A DNA stretch of 42,997 bases, taken from positions 1 through 42,997 of the forward strand of contig JBGPGE010000027.1 in assembly GCA_041483675.1 (NCBI GenBank), given 5' to 3'. Position 1 is the stretch's first letter. Every line of letters starts with the position of its first letter. This DNA is from 2-12-FULL-60-19 sp041483675 (GTDB lineage Bacteria; Desulfobacterota; Binatia; UBA9968). The position numbers and the translations under genes were made by a program. The notes under the pieces were generated by a model, which worked only from the letters and a program-made list of their open reading frames with translations, was not told where the DNA came from and did no database searches. Positions 33,010 to 41,507 of this stretch are shown here, piece by piece.

Positions 33010-33726
33010 ATGGCAACCTGGGACGATGTTCTCACGCAGCGGGACAAAGAGGTCTTTGCAAAATCGGGCTATGGCAAGCGGGCAGGATTCGGCCGGCGGC
33101 CGGCGGTGCTGGTGATCGACATGAATTATAATTTCGTCGGCGACCAGCCTGAGCCGATTCTCAAATCGATCGAGCGCTTCCGCAACAGTTGCGGCGAGGA
33201 AGGGTGGGCAGGAGTGCGTCGCATCCGCGAGCTGCTCGAGGCGGCGCGCAAGAAACATCTCCCGATTTTTTTCACGACCGGCCACGAAGGAGGAAGCGCC
33301 GTCGCCTTCGGCCGCTGGCACGGCAAAAACAGCCGCGGCGGCGAAGACAAGGGCGAGCGCTGGTCGAAAGGGAACGACATCGTCGCCGAGATCGCGCCGC
33401 AAGACGGCGACGTGGTGGTTCGCAAGCAGAAACCCAGCGCCTTCTTCGGCACACCGCTCATCAGCATGCTCAACGAAGTCCACGCCGACACGGTGCTCGT
33501 CACCGGCTGCACCACCAGCGGCTGCGTGCGCGCCAGCGTCATCGACGCTTTTTCTTATAATTTCAGCGTGAGCGTCGTCGAAGAGTGCGTCTTCGACCGC
33601 GGCCAGGCCTCGCACAAAATCAACCTCTTCGACATGAACATGAAATACGCCGACGTGGTCTCGCTTAAAGAAACGCTCGAATACATTGCAGGCCTTTCCC
33701 CGACTCTCTACGCGCCGGGGCTTTAG
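33010..33726 (+). CDS. Isochorismatase-family amidase (N-carbamoylsarcosine amidase-like)
   Basis: This 238-residue cysteine hydrolase has triad residues D37 (LVIDMNYNF), K141 (VRKQKPSAFF) and C172 (TGCTTSGCVRASVIDA). The long N-terminal arm, the SAFFGTPL loop and the TTSGCVRA nucleophile region match N-carbamoylsarcosine/maleamate amidohydrolase-type members better than true isochorismatases. It would release ammonia from an amide intermediate. It follows the SDR after 28 bases and precedes the Rid-like gene by 6 bases, so it is clearly part of the operon. Confidence 0.9.
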   Translation: MATWDDVLTQRDKEVFAKSGYGKRAGFGRRPAVLVIDMNYNFVGDQPEPILKSIERFRNSCGEEGWAGVRRIRELLEAARKKHLPIFFTTGHEGGSAVAFGRWHGKNSRGGEDKGERWSKGNDIVAEIAPQDGDVVVRKQKPSAFFGTPLISMLNEVHADTVLVTGCTTSGCVRASVIDAFSYNFSVSVVEECVFDRGQASHKINLFDMNMKYADVVSLKETLEYIAGLSPTLYAPGL

Positions 33727-33732
33727 GGGATC

Positions 33733-34413
33733 ATGACAAAGAAAATCTTTTCATGGCTGGGAAAGGAGTTCGTCGCGCTTTCCGCCGAGGCGAAGTCGGG
33801 AGGTACGGCGGCAGAACAGGCGCGTCAGCTTTTTCGCAGCTTCAACGACGAACTGAAGACCGGCGGGCTTTCGCTCGATAACACCGTCCGGAGCCGGCTA
33901 TGGGGAAGCGACCGACAGAGCCGCAACCTCGGAAGCGAGGAACGGACCAGCGCCCTGTCCGGCAAGGCGCGGTCGGCAAGCTCAAGTTACATCGCGCCGG
34001 CTCATTTCGACTCCAACGCCCTGGTCGCATTGGACCTGCTCGCCATGAGACCGTCGCGGCCGGGCATCGAAAAGACGCTACAGGAATATGAGCCGCCCAT
34101 CGTGCCGCTACGCTATCTGATCTACGATTCAATCGTGGTTCTCTCGGGTGTGACCGCCGTGCTTCCCACGCTGGATAACCAGCTTGCAGATATCCTCCCA
34201 CGCATCTCCGGCTCTCTCACCGATGCCGGCACGTCGTGGGAGTGCGTCGTGAAAGTCTCCTTCTATCTTCACCGCAGCCAAAAGCCGGAGACGCTTCGCG
34301 AGCTGTTTCGAAAAATGGTTAAAGCTGAGATTCCGCGGATGGATTATTCATTCGTGGACGGCTACTCCGCCGAGGGGAAGCTGATCGAGATCGAAGTCAC
34401 TGCGACGAAGTAG
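33733..34413 (+). CDS. Two-lobed Rid (YjgF/RidA)-like protein
   Basis: This 226-residue protein appears to consist of two Rid-fold halves. The N-half has AAEQARQLFRSFNDELKTGG, LSLDNTVRSRLWGSD and GKARSASSSYI. The C-half has LADILPRISGSLTDAGTSWE, VVKVSFYLHRSQKP and KLIEIEVTATK, which follows the standard Rid pattern closely. The C-half has PRMDYSFVDG where the usual active-site Arg (PART) stands, so classical imine deaminase activity is uncertain. Chorismatase-like proteins share this double architecture. Pairing with an amidase is known from pyrimidine (Rut-type) catabolism. It is the last gene of the plus-strand operon. Confidence 0.7.
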   Translation: MTKKIFSWLGKEFVALSAEAKSGGTAAEQARQLFRSFNDELKTGGLSLDNTVRSRLWGSDRQSRNLGSEERTSALSGKARSASSSYIAPAHFDSNALVALDLLAMRPSRPGIEKTLQEYEPPIVPLRYLIYDSIVVLSGVTAVLPTLDNQLADILPRISGSLTDAGTSWECVVKVSFYLHRSQKPETLRELFRKMVKAEIPRMDYSFVDGYSAEGKLIEIEVTATK

Positions 34414-34447
34414 TGGCTCTTAGAGGCAAGCCGCGCCAAACCCACGC

Positions 34448-35191
34448 CTAACTCAGCGACCGCACGACCAACATCACGCCGATTAAGCATAGCAGTACGA
34501 GCAGACCGCGGTTGAAGGTCTGCTGGTTGACGCGGTCCTGCGTCTTTAGGCCCACGTAGAAACCAAGCAAGCAAAACAGCGTAACCTGGAGCGACAGACG
34601 GAGTGTCGAGAATGTAAAGAGGTTCCAGGTCGAAACGGCGACGAGCTGGCTCAACTTGGTGATAAGGAAGATGGTGGAGATCGATCGGACAAACTCCGTC
34701 TTCGGCAATCTCAACCCATAGAGATAAATCGCCAGCACCGGACCCGCCGCGTTGGTCATCCCGTTGAGAAAACCGGTGACAAAGCCGAGCACGGGGGACA
34801 AAGCTCTTTCCGTCCGAGGCGAGATCCGAAACTCGAAGCGCAAAAAATTAGTCGCAACAAAAACAAAAATCATCGCCGCGAGCGAAAGATTCAGAACCCA
34901 GAGCGGCAGAATAACGAGAACCTTGGTGCCTGCAAAAACTCCAAACGCGGTCAGGACGAGAAGCCGGCTGAACCGGCGCAGGATCTCGGCCGGGAAACCC
35001 CCGCGAAAGATCTGACCGATGTCCATGACGATGTTGGGAATGATGAGGATGGTGATGGCGGTGCGGATATCCAACAGCAGCGCCACCATCGGCGTCGCGA
35101 TCAACGGGAAGCCGAAGCCGGTGGTTCCCTTGACGAAGGCGGCCAGAAGGAGCGCGACGCCTACGAGAAGCGTTGTCGTATCGAAAGGCAT
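34448..35191 (-). CDS. TauE/SafE-family membrane permease
   Basis: The protein is 247 residues from the ATG at 35191; a TTG two codons earlier is also in frame. It has the family's duplicated pattern: AAFVKGTTGFGFPLIATPMV in the first half and GFVTGFLNGMTNAAGPVLAI in the second, with about eight membrane helices. Such permeases move sulfite, sulfonates or other small organic anions, usually outward. It is only distantly similar to the one at 10321. It converges with the Rid-like gene and could export a product of that operon, but this is only positional inference. Confidence 0.87.
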   Translation of the reverse strand: MPFDTTTLLVGVALLLAAFVKGTTGFGFPLIATPMVALLLDIRTAITILIIPNIVMDIGQIFRGGFPAEILRRFSRLLVLTAFGVFAGTKVLVILPLWVLNLSLAAMIFVFVATNFLRFEFRISPRTERALSPVLGFVTGFLNGMTNAAGPVLAIYLYGLRLPKTEFVRSISTIFLITKLSQLVAVSTWNLFTFSTLRLSLQVTLFCLLGFYVGLKTQDRVNQQTFNRGLLVLLCLIGVMLVVRSLS

Positions 35192-35219
35192 GACCAAGTG
35201 GAAAAGCTAGACCGGATTA

Positions 35220-35310
35220 TTCACCGCCGAGGCGCGGAGGGCGCGGAGAAAATCGAATGAGGATATCATCTTGAAGAAACCCTCTGCGAACTCTGTGTCT
35301 CTGTGGTGAA
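35220..35310. repeat. Palindromic element with 30-bp inverted ends
   Basis: The left arm (35220-35250) TTCACCGCCGAGGCGCGGAG... and the complement of the right arm (35281-35310) TTCACCACAGAGACACAGAG... match at about two-thirds of positions, around a 30-bp AT-richer centre. This TTCACCRCRGAG type of palindrome is very widespread in environmental bacterial genomes. It lies between the TauE gene and the UbiD gene. One arm resembles a block in the direct repeats at 3371 and 4429. Confidence 0.75.
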
Positions 35311-35361
35311 TACGCCCGAGCTGTTTTATCGCGCCAAGCCGCCAAGACCGCAAAGAGGGCT

Positions 35362-36819
35362 TCAACCCTTCGGAAATGGCAATATATTCTGAAAATCCCG
35401 GATGACCTTTTCGCGCAGCTCGCGGCTTACGCGGCTTACTTTCGGGAACTTGTCGCGCCACTCAAACGGCCTCACCGCGTAAAAAATCGCCCGGCTGTTG
35501 GTGTAATCGCGCGCGGCGCGCTTGTCCGGCGGCATGCGCGGGTCGAGCGGCGTGCTCCAGCAGCCGTCCACGATGTCGATGTTGGTCGCCGGATCGACGC
35601 GGGTCATCATCGCCCAGAGGACTTCTTTTAAATTGGTCGGATCGATATCGTCATCGACGACCACGACGTAGCGGCCGTGGCGCGCGGAAGCCGAAGCCGC
35701 GACGGCGGCCATGCCGGCCTGCTTGGCGTGGCCGGCGTAGCGCTGCTTGATGGCGACGACATAGATATAGTTGCTGAAGCTGTAAACTCCGGTCACGTCC
35801 TGAATCCCCGCGCTCTCCAATTGATCCCAGAGCAGACCGGCGCGCAGGCTCAAGTCCGTCCGCGGCGCCCCCGGCCAGAGCGGCGCCTCATCCTGCAGGA
35901 TCGGATCGTTTCGATAGTAGACCGCCTTCACTTTGATCACCGGTTGCGCTTCACCTGTGCCCAAAGTCCCGCCGGAATAATAGCCCGGCCATTCGCCGAA
36001 CGGCCCTTCGTCGCGCGACTCGACGCTCGGCGGCGGGACTTCTCCCTCGATCGCAACTTCCGCAGACGCCGGAATCGGCAGGCCGGTGATCGGCCCTTTG
36101 ATGATCTCCAACGGCCTCCCGCGAAGCCCGCCGACGTAGTCGAATTCCGACTGGCCCCAGGGAATCTTCGCGTTGGCCGCGAGGAAAGAGAGCGGGTCGG
36201 GGCCGAAGGTCGCGACGATAGGACAGCTCTGGCCTTTTTCCCAATGGCGCATGCAAATCAACCGGCCGTGCTGTCCGGGACTCATCCAGAGGCCCAGCAG
36301 GGCGCGCTCGTGAAGCTGCATGCGGTAGGTGCCCATGTTGATGAAGCCGCTGTCGGGATCTCTATTGATCACCGTGTCGCCGGTGCCGATGTAGCGCCCG
36401 CCGTCGTTTTCGTGCGAGCGCAGCGCGGGAAAGCGCAGCAGATCGACATCCTTGCCCTTCAGCACGTTTTCCATCACCGGCCCGGTCTTGACTTCCAGGG
36501 GAGGAATCGGTTGCGACGATCGGATCTTGCGCGAGGCCAGGCGGACCAGTTCCAGTTTGCTCTTCTCGTGCGGCAGCCCCAGAGCCAGCGCCACGCGCTT
36601 GTAGGAAGCAAAGAGCAACGCGGCAACGCGAAAGCCGCGCGGATAGTTTTTGATCTCGTCGAACAGCAGCATCGGCGGCTGCGGGATCAACTCGGCCGTG
36701 GTCTCGATCAACGCGCCGATCTCAAGATCCCAATCCGCCCCTTTGATCTCTTTCCAGTCGCCGATCTGCTTGGACGCTTCGATAAATCCTCTTAGATCGT
36801 AACACGCGTTTTCCGCCAT
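35362..36819 (-). CDS. UbiD-family decarboxylase (first copy)
   Basis: This 485-residue protein has the UbiD layout: an N-terminal domain, a flavin-binding split barrel with the prenyl-FMN active-site glutamate region DEGPFGEWPGYYSG, and a C-terminal VVVVDDDIDPTNLKEVLWAM segment binding the metal and oligomer interface. UbiD enzymes reversibly (de)carboxylate aromatic and unsaturated acids with prenylated FMN. The prenyltransferase UbiX is not in the window. The ATG at 36819 has a GAGAGGT site 8 bases upstream. It shares only general family features with the second UbiD at 37431. Confidence 0.93.
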   Translation of the reverse strand: MAENACYDLRGFIEASKQIGDWKEIKGADWDLEIGALIETTAELIPQPPMLLFDEIKNYPRGFRVAALLFASYKRVALALGLPHEKSKLELVRLASRKIRSSQPIPPLEVKTGPVMENVLKGKDVDLLRFPALRSHENDGGRYIGTGDTVINRDPDSGFINMGTYRMQLHERALLGLWMSPGQHGRLICMRHWEKGQSCPIVATFGPDPLSFLAANAKIPWGQSEFDYVGGLRGRPLEIIKGPITGLPIPASAEVAIEGEVPPPSVESRDEGPFGEWPGYYSGGTLGTGEAQPVIKVKAVYYRNDPILQDEAPLWPGAPRTDLSLRAGLLWDQLESAGIQDVTGVYSFSNYIYVVAIKQRYAGHAKQAGMAAVAASASARHGRYVVVVDDDIDPTNLKEVLWAMMTRVDPATNIDIVDGCWSTPLDPRMPPDKRAARDYTNSRAIFYAVRPFEWRDKFPKVSRVSRELREKVIRDFQNILPFPKG

Positions 36820-36901
36820 CGTGATTACCTCTCTTTCAGACGCCTTGGATCCCTGTTATATCTGCGATGAAATAACCCGCTGCACGAACACAATCTCGCC
36901 C

Positions 36902-37366
36902 ATGCATGGCTTGAAGAAAATTCTCCGGCGCACGCCGATTCGAACCTTTGTCGTCTATCCGCTCGTCACCATCGCCTGGGAGCTGGCCATAAATCGCGGC
37001 TCATTGAGACTTGAGCCGATCTTTCTTCCGTTGATGCTCTGGGGCTATCTCCAATACCGCCTGTGCGGCCGTTACCGGATAAAACGCGGCGGAGGCGGCC
37101 CCGGACTTGAAACTCCGCCCGAACGCCTGGTTGCAAGCGGACCGTACGCCTACACGCGCAATCCGATGTACCTGGGCCATCTGATCTACCTTACGGGACT
37201 GACGCTGAGTTTCCGCTCGCTCCTTGCCGCCGCGATCACGCTCGTCACCGCAATCTGGTTCCACCGCCGCGTCGTCGCCGACGAGGCGAGACTCACGAAT
37301 CAACTCGGCGAACCATATTCACGCTACTGCGCGAGCGTAAAACGCTGGCTCCCCGGCCTTTTCTAG
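36902..37366 (+). CDS. Isoprenylcysteine methyltransferase-like membrane protein
   Basis: The protein is 154 residues from the ATG at 36902; an upstream in-frame ATG at 36821 abuts the divergent UbiD start and is less likely. It has three to four hydrophobic segments and the family signature LVASGPYAYTRNPMYLGHLI, then FHRRVVADEARL and LGEPYSRYCASVKRWLP at the end. This is the ICMT/PEMT-like (NnrU-related) group of SAM-dependent membrane methyltransferases. The substrate is unknown and could be a lipid or small molecule. Confidence 0.85.
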   Translation: MHGLKKILRRTPIRTFVVYPLVTIAWELAINRGSLRLEPIFLPLMLWGYLQYRLCGRYRIKRGGGGPGLETPPERLVASGPYAYTRNPMYLGHLIYLTGLTLSFRSLLAAAITLVTAIWFHRRVVADEARLTNQLGEPYSRYCASVKRWLPGLF

Positions 37367-37428
37367 AGAAGGGATAAGGGCTGAGGGATGAAGGATGAGT
37401 TTTCATCCCTCCTCCCTCATCCCTTCTT
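37367..37428. terminator. Bidirectional terminator-like palindrome
   Basis: AGAAGGGAT (37367) pairs with ATCCCTTCT (to 37427), and an inner GAGGGATGAAGGATGA faces TCATCCCTCCTCCCTCA around a short loop. The palindrome fills the space between two convergent genes whose stops are 64 bases apart, the expected place for a shared terminator. It also looks like a GGGATGA-type dispersed repeat. Confidence 0.65.
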
Positions 37429-37430
37429 AG

Positions 37431-39026
37431 TTATGGTTTCACCCGCTTTGCCTTCGCCTTCTCGCCGGTGACGAAGTGGTCGCCCTTGAGCGCCATCTCG
37501 GCTTCTTCTTCGTCTTGCCTGGTCCAGTCGCCCAGGCTGTAGCCGTACCACGGCATGCGCGGCTTAAGCTGCGGCAGCCCCAGCTCTTCCCAGATTTTTT
37601 TTGAATTTTCCATAAACTCTTTGCGCGGCAGCGACACCGGCGTGTAAGGCCAGGGGCGCGTGGCGTCGATCAAGAGCGCGCTGGTCGGCGTCTGCCGGGC
37701 GACGTGCGATGGGATACCGGGCGGATAGCACGACGGGTCGAGGCCCGGCGATTTCCCTTTGAGGACCATGACATCCTGATCGGGCCTGACGTTGAATGAG
37801 ATCGCCCAGTTGATCATCGCCGGATCGCGGATGTCGATATCGTCGTCGACGGCGATGCAGATTTTGGCGTAGCTGCCGCTGTAGCCGGCGGAGGCGTTGA
37901 GCGCGCGCCAGACATCGCCCGCGGCGGGCTTCTTCATCTTGATCACGCAGTATGCCTGGCCGCTGCCGCTCACCTCGTCGTGAATCGCCACGTCCATGAC
38001 GCTCGGGTTGCCGGCGTCGTAGCGGAGGAATTTATAGAGCACTTTTTCCGTTCCCGTGTGCTTGATCTTGCTCGACTCGCTCGGCGGAAACTGGCTCATC
38101 AGCGTCGTGTAGATCGCGTCTTTCCGATGCGTAATGCAGGTCACGTCGAGAAACGGCGCGACGCCGCGGTGGCCCATGTAGCCGGGATATTCGCCGAACG
38201 GCCCCTCGGGCTCGATGAATTCGGTCGAGATCCTTCCCTCGATGACGATCTCGGCCGTGGCGGGGACCATGAGATCGACGGTTTTGCATTTGATCAGCGG
38301 GATCGGCTCGCCGGCGAGACCGCCGGCCAGACGGTACTCGTCGAAATCTGCCGGCAGCTTGGCCGTCGCGGCGTACGCGACGGCCGGAACCACGCCGATC
38401 ACGATCGCCGCTTCGAGCGCAATGCCTTTGGCCTGGCATTTTCTCCAGTGCATGCCCATGTGCTGGCCGAGAAAAAGTCCGCCGGTGCGGTCGGGCGCCT
38501 TGATCTGGCCGCGGTAGTTGCCGATGTTGTAGACGCCGGTTTCGGGATCTTTCGTCACCCAGTTGGCCGAGGTGAGATAGGGCGCGTTGTCGAAGCCAGG
38601 CGTCGAGATCGGCACGGGGATCATGTCGAGGCCGTAGCCGTTAAGCAGATCTTTCCCCATACGCACGACTTCCTGCGCCGGACCGGATTCGACGACGACC
38701 GGCGGGATCGGTTTTAACTGCGCCTGTGTCCAACGGTCGAAAATTTCCTCCGGCTCGCACATGAGGCCAATGCTGTAAATTTCCGTCGACGCGGCGAGCG
38801 TGCCAACCGTGACCGGCATCGTGTAGCGCTTGCCTTTCACATCGACCACGTTCTCAAACATAAAAGCCTTGCGCTCCTCTTCTTCCAGCCCGCGAAATTG
38901 CCAGCGCACGAGCGGCATCAGCTCGGTGTCTTTGTTGATCTCACGCTTGATGCGGCGGAGCTTTCCGCGCTCCTCCAGAACCTTGAGATGTTCCCGCACA
39001 TCCCGGTAGTATTTTCTCTTCTCCAT
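37431..39026 (-). CDS. UbiD-family decarboxylase (second copy)
   Basis: The protein is 531 residues from the ATG at 39026, which has a GGAGGATC ribosome site 9-10 bases upstream. The frame continues to a TTG at 39086, but that triplet is part of a -35 promoter element. The family signature is present: YNIGNYRGQI, GGLFLGQHMGMHWRK, the active-site region EGPFGEYPGYMGH, and ICIAVDDDIDIRDPAMINWA. It resembles the subgroup acting on phenolic or aromatic acids. It needs prenyl-FMN, and no ubiX is nearby. The sequence differs substantially from the UbiD at 35362, so the two probably act on different substrates. Confidence 0.93.
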   Translation of the reverse strand: MEKRKYYRDVREHLKVLEERGKLRRIKREINKDTELMPLVRWQFRGLEEEERKAFMFENVVDVKGKRYTMPVTVGTLAASTEIYSIGLMCEPEEIFDRWTQAQLKPIPPVVVESGPAQEVVRMGKDLLNGYGLDMIPVPISTPGFDNAPYLTSANWVTKDPETGVYNIGNYRGQIKAPDRTGGLFLGQHMGMHWRKCQAKGIALEAAIVIGVVPAVAYAATAKLPADFDEYRLAGGLAGEPIPLIKCKTVDLMVPATAEIVIEGRISTEFIEPEGPFGEYPGYMGHRGVAPFLDVTCITHRKDAIYTTLMSQFPPSESSKIKHTGTEKVLYKFLRYDAGNPSVMDVAIHDEVSGSGQAYCVIKMKKPAAGDVWRALNASAGYSGSYAKICIAVDDDIDIRDPAMINWAISFNVRPDQDVMVLKGKSPGLDPSCYPPGIPSHVARQTPTSALLIDATRPWPYTPVSLPRKEFMENSKKIWEELGLPQLKPRMPWYGYSLGDWTRQDEEEAEMALKGDHFVTGEKAKAKRVKP

Positions 39027-39060
39027 CCTGCCGATCCTCCGTAAACTTTCCCTGTCATCT

Positions 39061-39086
39061 ATCACTTCCCCACCCAACATTGTCAA
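39061..39086 (-). promoter_or_regulatory. Candidate promoter of the second UbiD gene
   Basis: On the minus strand TTGACA (39086-39081) is followed after about 17 bases by GATAGA. The -35 is perfect and the -10 has three of six matches. It places the transcript start just before the ATG at 39026 and argues against the longer reading frame. Confidence 0.4.
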
Positions 39087-39270
39087 GGAGCCTCCCCTCT
39101 TTCCACTGCCGCCGGCGGGGGGAGTTTCTTGAGCGTCTGAGGCACCGGACGCGAAACCTCAACCGTGACGCTGAAGTCGTCTCACCTCATGCGTGCAGCG
39201 TGGTAGAAATGTATTGCCTCAGACCGAAAGAAATTCCCCTCGCCGGCTCTTCTCTCTGTTTTTTCTGTTC
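39087..39270. other. Divergent spacer
   Basis: No gene is apparent between the second UbiD and the dehydrogenase. A short plus-strand frame (39080-39274) has no ribosome site or family likeness. A CTCCCC/GGGGGGAG imperfect hairpin lies at about 39092-39124. Confidence 0.4.
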
Positions 39271-39299
39271 TTGACAAACCTCGCCCTCCACCCTAAGTT
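39271..39299 (+). promoter_or_regulatory. Sigma-70 promoter of the beta-hydroxyacid dehydrogenase
   Basis: TTGACA (39271-39276), an ideal 17-base spacer and TAAGTT (39294-39299) precede the gene. The start of transcription would be near 39306, giving a leader of about 35 bases. Confidence 0.6.
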
Positions 39300-39340
39300 C
39301 AGACCAGTTCCATCAAGCTCGCGCTAAGAGCGAAAATTCC

Positions 39341-40219
39341 ATGGCGAATCTCGGATTTATCGGACTCGGAACGATGGGCAGCGGGATGGTCAGGCGGCTG
39401 CTCGCCGCCGGCCACACCGTGCATGGCTACAACCGTACCAAGTCAAAGGCCCAGGCGCTGATCGACGCCGGGATGAAGTGGGCTGAGACACCCGCGCAGG
39501 CGGCACGCGCGGCCGATGTCGTCTTTTCCATGGTCACCGACACCAATGCGCTCAGAACCATCACGACCGGACCGGATGGTATTTTGTCGGCGCTGGGGTC
39601 GGGAAAAACCTACATCGACATGAGCACCGTCAGCCCGGCGGTGAGCCGCGAGATCGCCGCGCAAGTGGCGGCCAAAGGCGCGCGGATGCTGGACGCACCG
39701 GTTTCCGGCAGCGTGAGCACGCTCGAAGAGGGCAAGCTCTCGATCATGGCCGCCGGCGAGCGCGCCGCGTTCAACCGCGTCGAGCCGATTCTCAAAGACA
39801 TCGGCCCGAAGGTGACCTATGTCGGCGCCAACGGCCTGGCCGTCTCGATAAAGATCGCGACCAACTTAAACCTCGCCGTGCAGATGCTCGCCTTCAGCGA
39901 AGGAATCCTGCTGGCGGAGAAAAGCGGCATCCCGCGCGAGACCGCGGTCGAAGTTTTTCTCAACAGCGTGATGGCCTCGCCGATGGTCAAATATCGCGGG
40001 CCGTTCGTGCTCAAGATGCCCGACGAGGCCTGGTTCAACGTCAACATGATGCAGAAAGACATGCTGCTCGCCCTGGAGCTGGGAAGGAATCTCGGCCTGC
40101 CTCTCCCGACCACGGCCGTGACGAACGAAATGCTCACGGCGGCGCGCGCGATGGGGTTTGCCGACAAAGATTTCGCCGCCCTGTTCGAGACGCTGGCGAA
40201 AATGGCAGGGAAGAAATAA
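39341..40219 (+). CDS. NAD(P)-dependent beta-hydroxyacid dehydrogenase (3-hydroxyisobutyrate dehydrogenase family)
   Basis: This 292-residue protein has the N-terminal Rossmann motif GFIGLGTMGSGM (residues 5-16) and NRTKSKA, where the Arg after the second strand favours NADPH. The substrate-binding motif DAPVSGSVSTLEEGKLSIM follows (near 126-144), and the catalytic lysine lies in GLAVSIKIATNLNL (near 178; the usual K-x-x-x-N spacing is kept). Relatives are 3-hydroxyisobutyrate, tartronate-semialdehyde and glyoxylate/succinic-semialdehyde reductases. The exact substrate is not assignable. It has its own promoter. Confidence 0.92.
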   Translation: MANLGFIGLGTMGSGMVRRLLAAGHTVHGYNRTKSKAQALIDAGMKWAETPAQAARAADVVFSMVTDTNALRTITTGPDGILSALGSGKTYIDMSTVSPAVSREIAAQVAAKGARMLDAPVSGSVSTLEEGKLSIMAAGERAAFNRVEPILKDIGPKVTYVGANGLAVSIKIATNLNLAVQMLAFSEGILLAEKSGIPRETAVEVFLNSVMASPMVKYRGPFVLKMPDEAWFNVNMMQKDMLLALELGRNLGLPLPTTAVTNEMLTAARAMGFADKDFAALFETLAKMAGKK

Positions 40220-40483
40220 TTTTGAATGTTGAATTGAAATACAAAAACCTGAAATGAACTACCCCGCAGCAGGCTGTGGAGTATCAGAACTGGGCAACGT
40301 GATTTGTCTTAAAGGCGTCACCCCCGAATGTTTCTATCGGGGGTCCAGTTCCGAATCCGCCTGGATTCCCGCTAAAAGCATGCGGGAATGACGGACTTCG
40401 GGATCCGCAATTGACTTATTGCAGCAAGCTGCGGGGAATTAACCCGCAGCGATTAAAAATTCACCATTCAAAATTGAAAAGAC
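40220..40483. repeat. Spacer made of nested palindromes
   Basis: This 264-base spacer holds no gene. Its outer ends TTTTGAATGTTGAATT (40221) and the complement of AATTCACCATTCAAAA (about 40458) pair imperfectly. Inside them CCCCGCAGCAGGCT (40263) faces GCAGCAAGCTGCGGGG (40421), and inside that lies the CGTCA...TGACG element listed separately. Three unrelated palindromic repeats therefore appear nested. Confidence 0.6.
40316..40393. repeat. Palindromic intergenic repeat (CGTCA...TGACG type), second copy
   Basis: CGTCACCCCCGAATG...GGGGGTCCA faces TGGATTCCCGC...GCGGGAATGACGG. Each half also forms its own hairpin (CCCCCGA/TCGGGGG and CCCGC/GCGGG). It is the same class as 11163-11252. Confidence 0.75.
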
Positions 40484-41497
40484 ATGCCTCAGTCACGCAA
40501 AACAAGAGTCAAACCCGGAGCGACAGACACCGCTAAGGCTGATGGTGAGCGCTTATTGCGCTTCTACCGCCAGATGACGAAGATCCGCCTGTTCGAAGAG
40601 CAGGTGAATCAGCTCTACTTGAGCGCGAAGATGCCGGGGCTGGCTCATCTCTACATCGGCCAGGAAGCGGTGGCGGTCGGAATCTGCGAGGCGCTGAAGC
40701 CGGACGATTACATCACCAGCACCCACCGCGGTCACGGCCATTGCATCGCGAAAGGCGCGGCCGTGGACCGGATGTTCGCCGAGCTGCTCGGCAAGGCGGA
40801 CGGCTACTGCCGGGGCAAGGGCGGCTCGATGCACATCGCCGACCAGGACACCGGCAACCTCGGCGCCAACGCCATCGTCGGCGGCAGCGCCGGCATCGCC
40901 ACCGGCGCCGCGATGTCGGCCAAAATGCGCAAGAGCGGCCAGGTCGCCGTCTGTTTCTTCGGCGAAGGGGCGCTCGGGCAGGGACTCTTGTACGAGACCA
41001 TGAACATGGCGTCGCTCTGGAAGCTGCCGGCCATCTACGTCTGCGAGAACAACCTCTACAACGAATACACGCACTACACGGAAACTACGGCGGGAAAAGT
41101 CGAAGCGCGCCCTGAAGCGTTTGGAATCGCGGCGGAAACGATCGACGGCCAGGATGTTGGGCTCGTCCACGAGACGGCGCTGCAGATGGTGGAAAAGGCG
41201 CGGCGCGGCGACGGCCCGTCGTTTCTTCTCTGCAACACCTACCGCTACCACGGCCACCACGTCGGCGACATCGACCGCGCCTACTATCGCCCGAAGAAGG
41301 AAGAAGAGGAGTGGAAAACTCAGCGCGATCCGATCCAACTCCTCACGGAGCGGTTGGAAGCGGGCAAGGTAGCCGACGACAAGACACTGGCGAAGATCGA
41401 AGAAGAGCTGCGCGGCGAGATCGAAGCCGCCGTCCAGTTCGCGCTGAACGCGCCGTACCCGGATGTGAGCGAAGTGGATCAACATGTCTACGCATAG
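40484..41497 (+). CDS. Thiamine-dependent 2-oxoacid dehydrogenase E1 alpha subunit
   Basis: This 337-residue protein has the features of pyruvate/acetoin dehydrogenase E1 alpha: YRQMTKIRLFEEQ near residue 30, the STHRGHGH loop near 85, GKGGSMHI near 112, and the thiamine-diphosphate motif starting GEGALGQG and ending in ENN about 28 residues later. The first motif residue pair is GEG rather than the common GDG, as in many acetoin-type E1s. With the beta subunit it would oxidatively decarboxylate a 2-oxoacid or cleave acetoin. Which of these cannot be told, because the E2 gene is not in the window. Confidence 0.93.
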   Translation: MPQSRKTRVKPGATDTAKADGERLLRFYRQMTKIRLFEEQVNQLYLSAKMPGLAHLYIGQEAVAVGICEALKPDDYITSTHRGHGHCIAKGAAVDRMFAELLGKADGYCRGKGGSMHIADQDTGNLGANAIVGGSAGIATGAAMSAKMRKSGQVAVCFFGEGALGQGLLYETMNMASLWKLPAIYVCENNLYNEYTHYTETTAGKVEARPEAFGIAAETIDGQDVGLVHETALQMVEKARRGDGPSFLLCNTYRYHGHHVGDIDRAYYRPKKEEEEWKTQRDPIQLLTERLEAGKVADDKTLAKIEEELRGEIEAAVQFALNAPYPDVSEVDQHVYA

Positions 41498-41507
41498 CGA
41501 AAATATG

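Noticed and set aside
39027..39086. 20-residue extension of the second UbiD
   Set aside because: The TTG start coincides with a -35 hexamer, and the ATG at 39026 has a good ribosome site.
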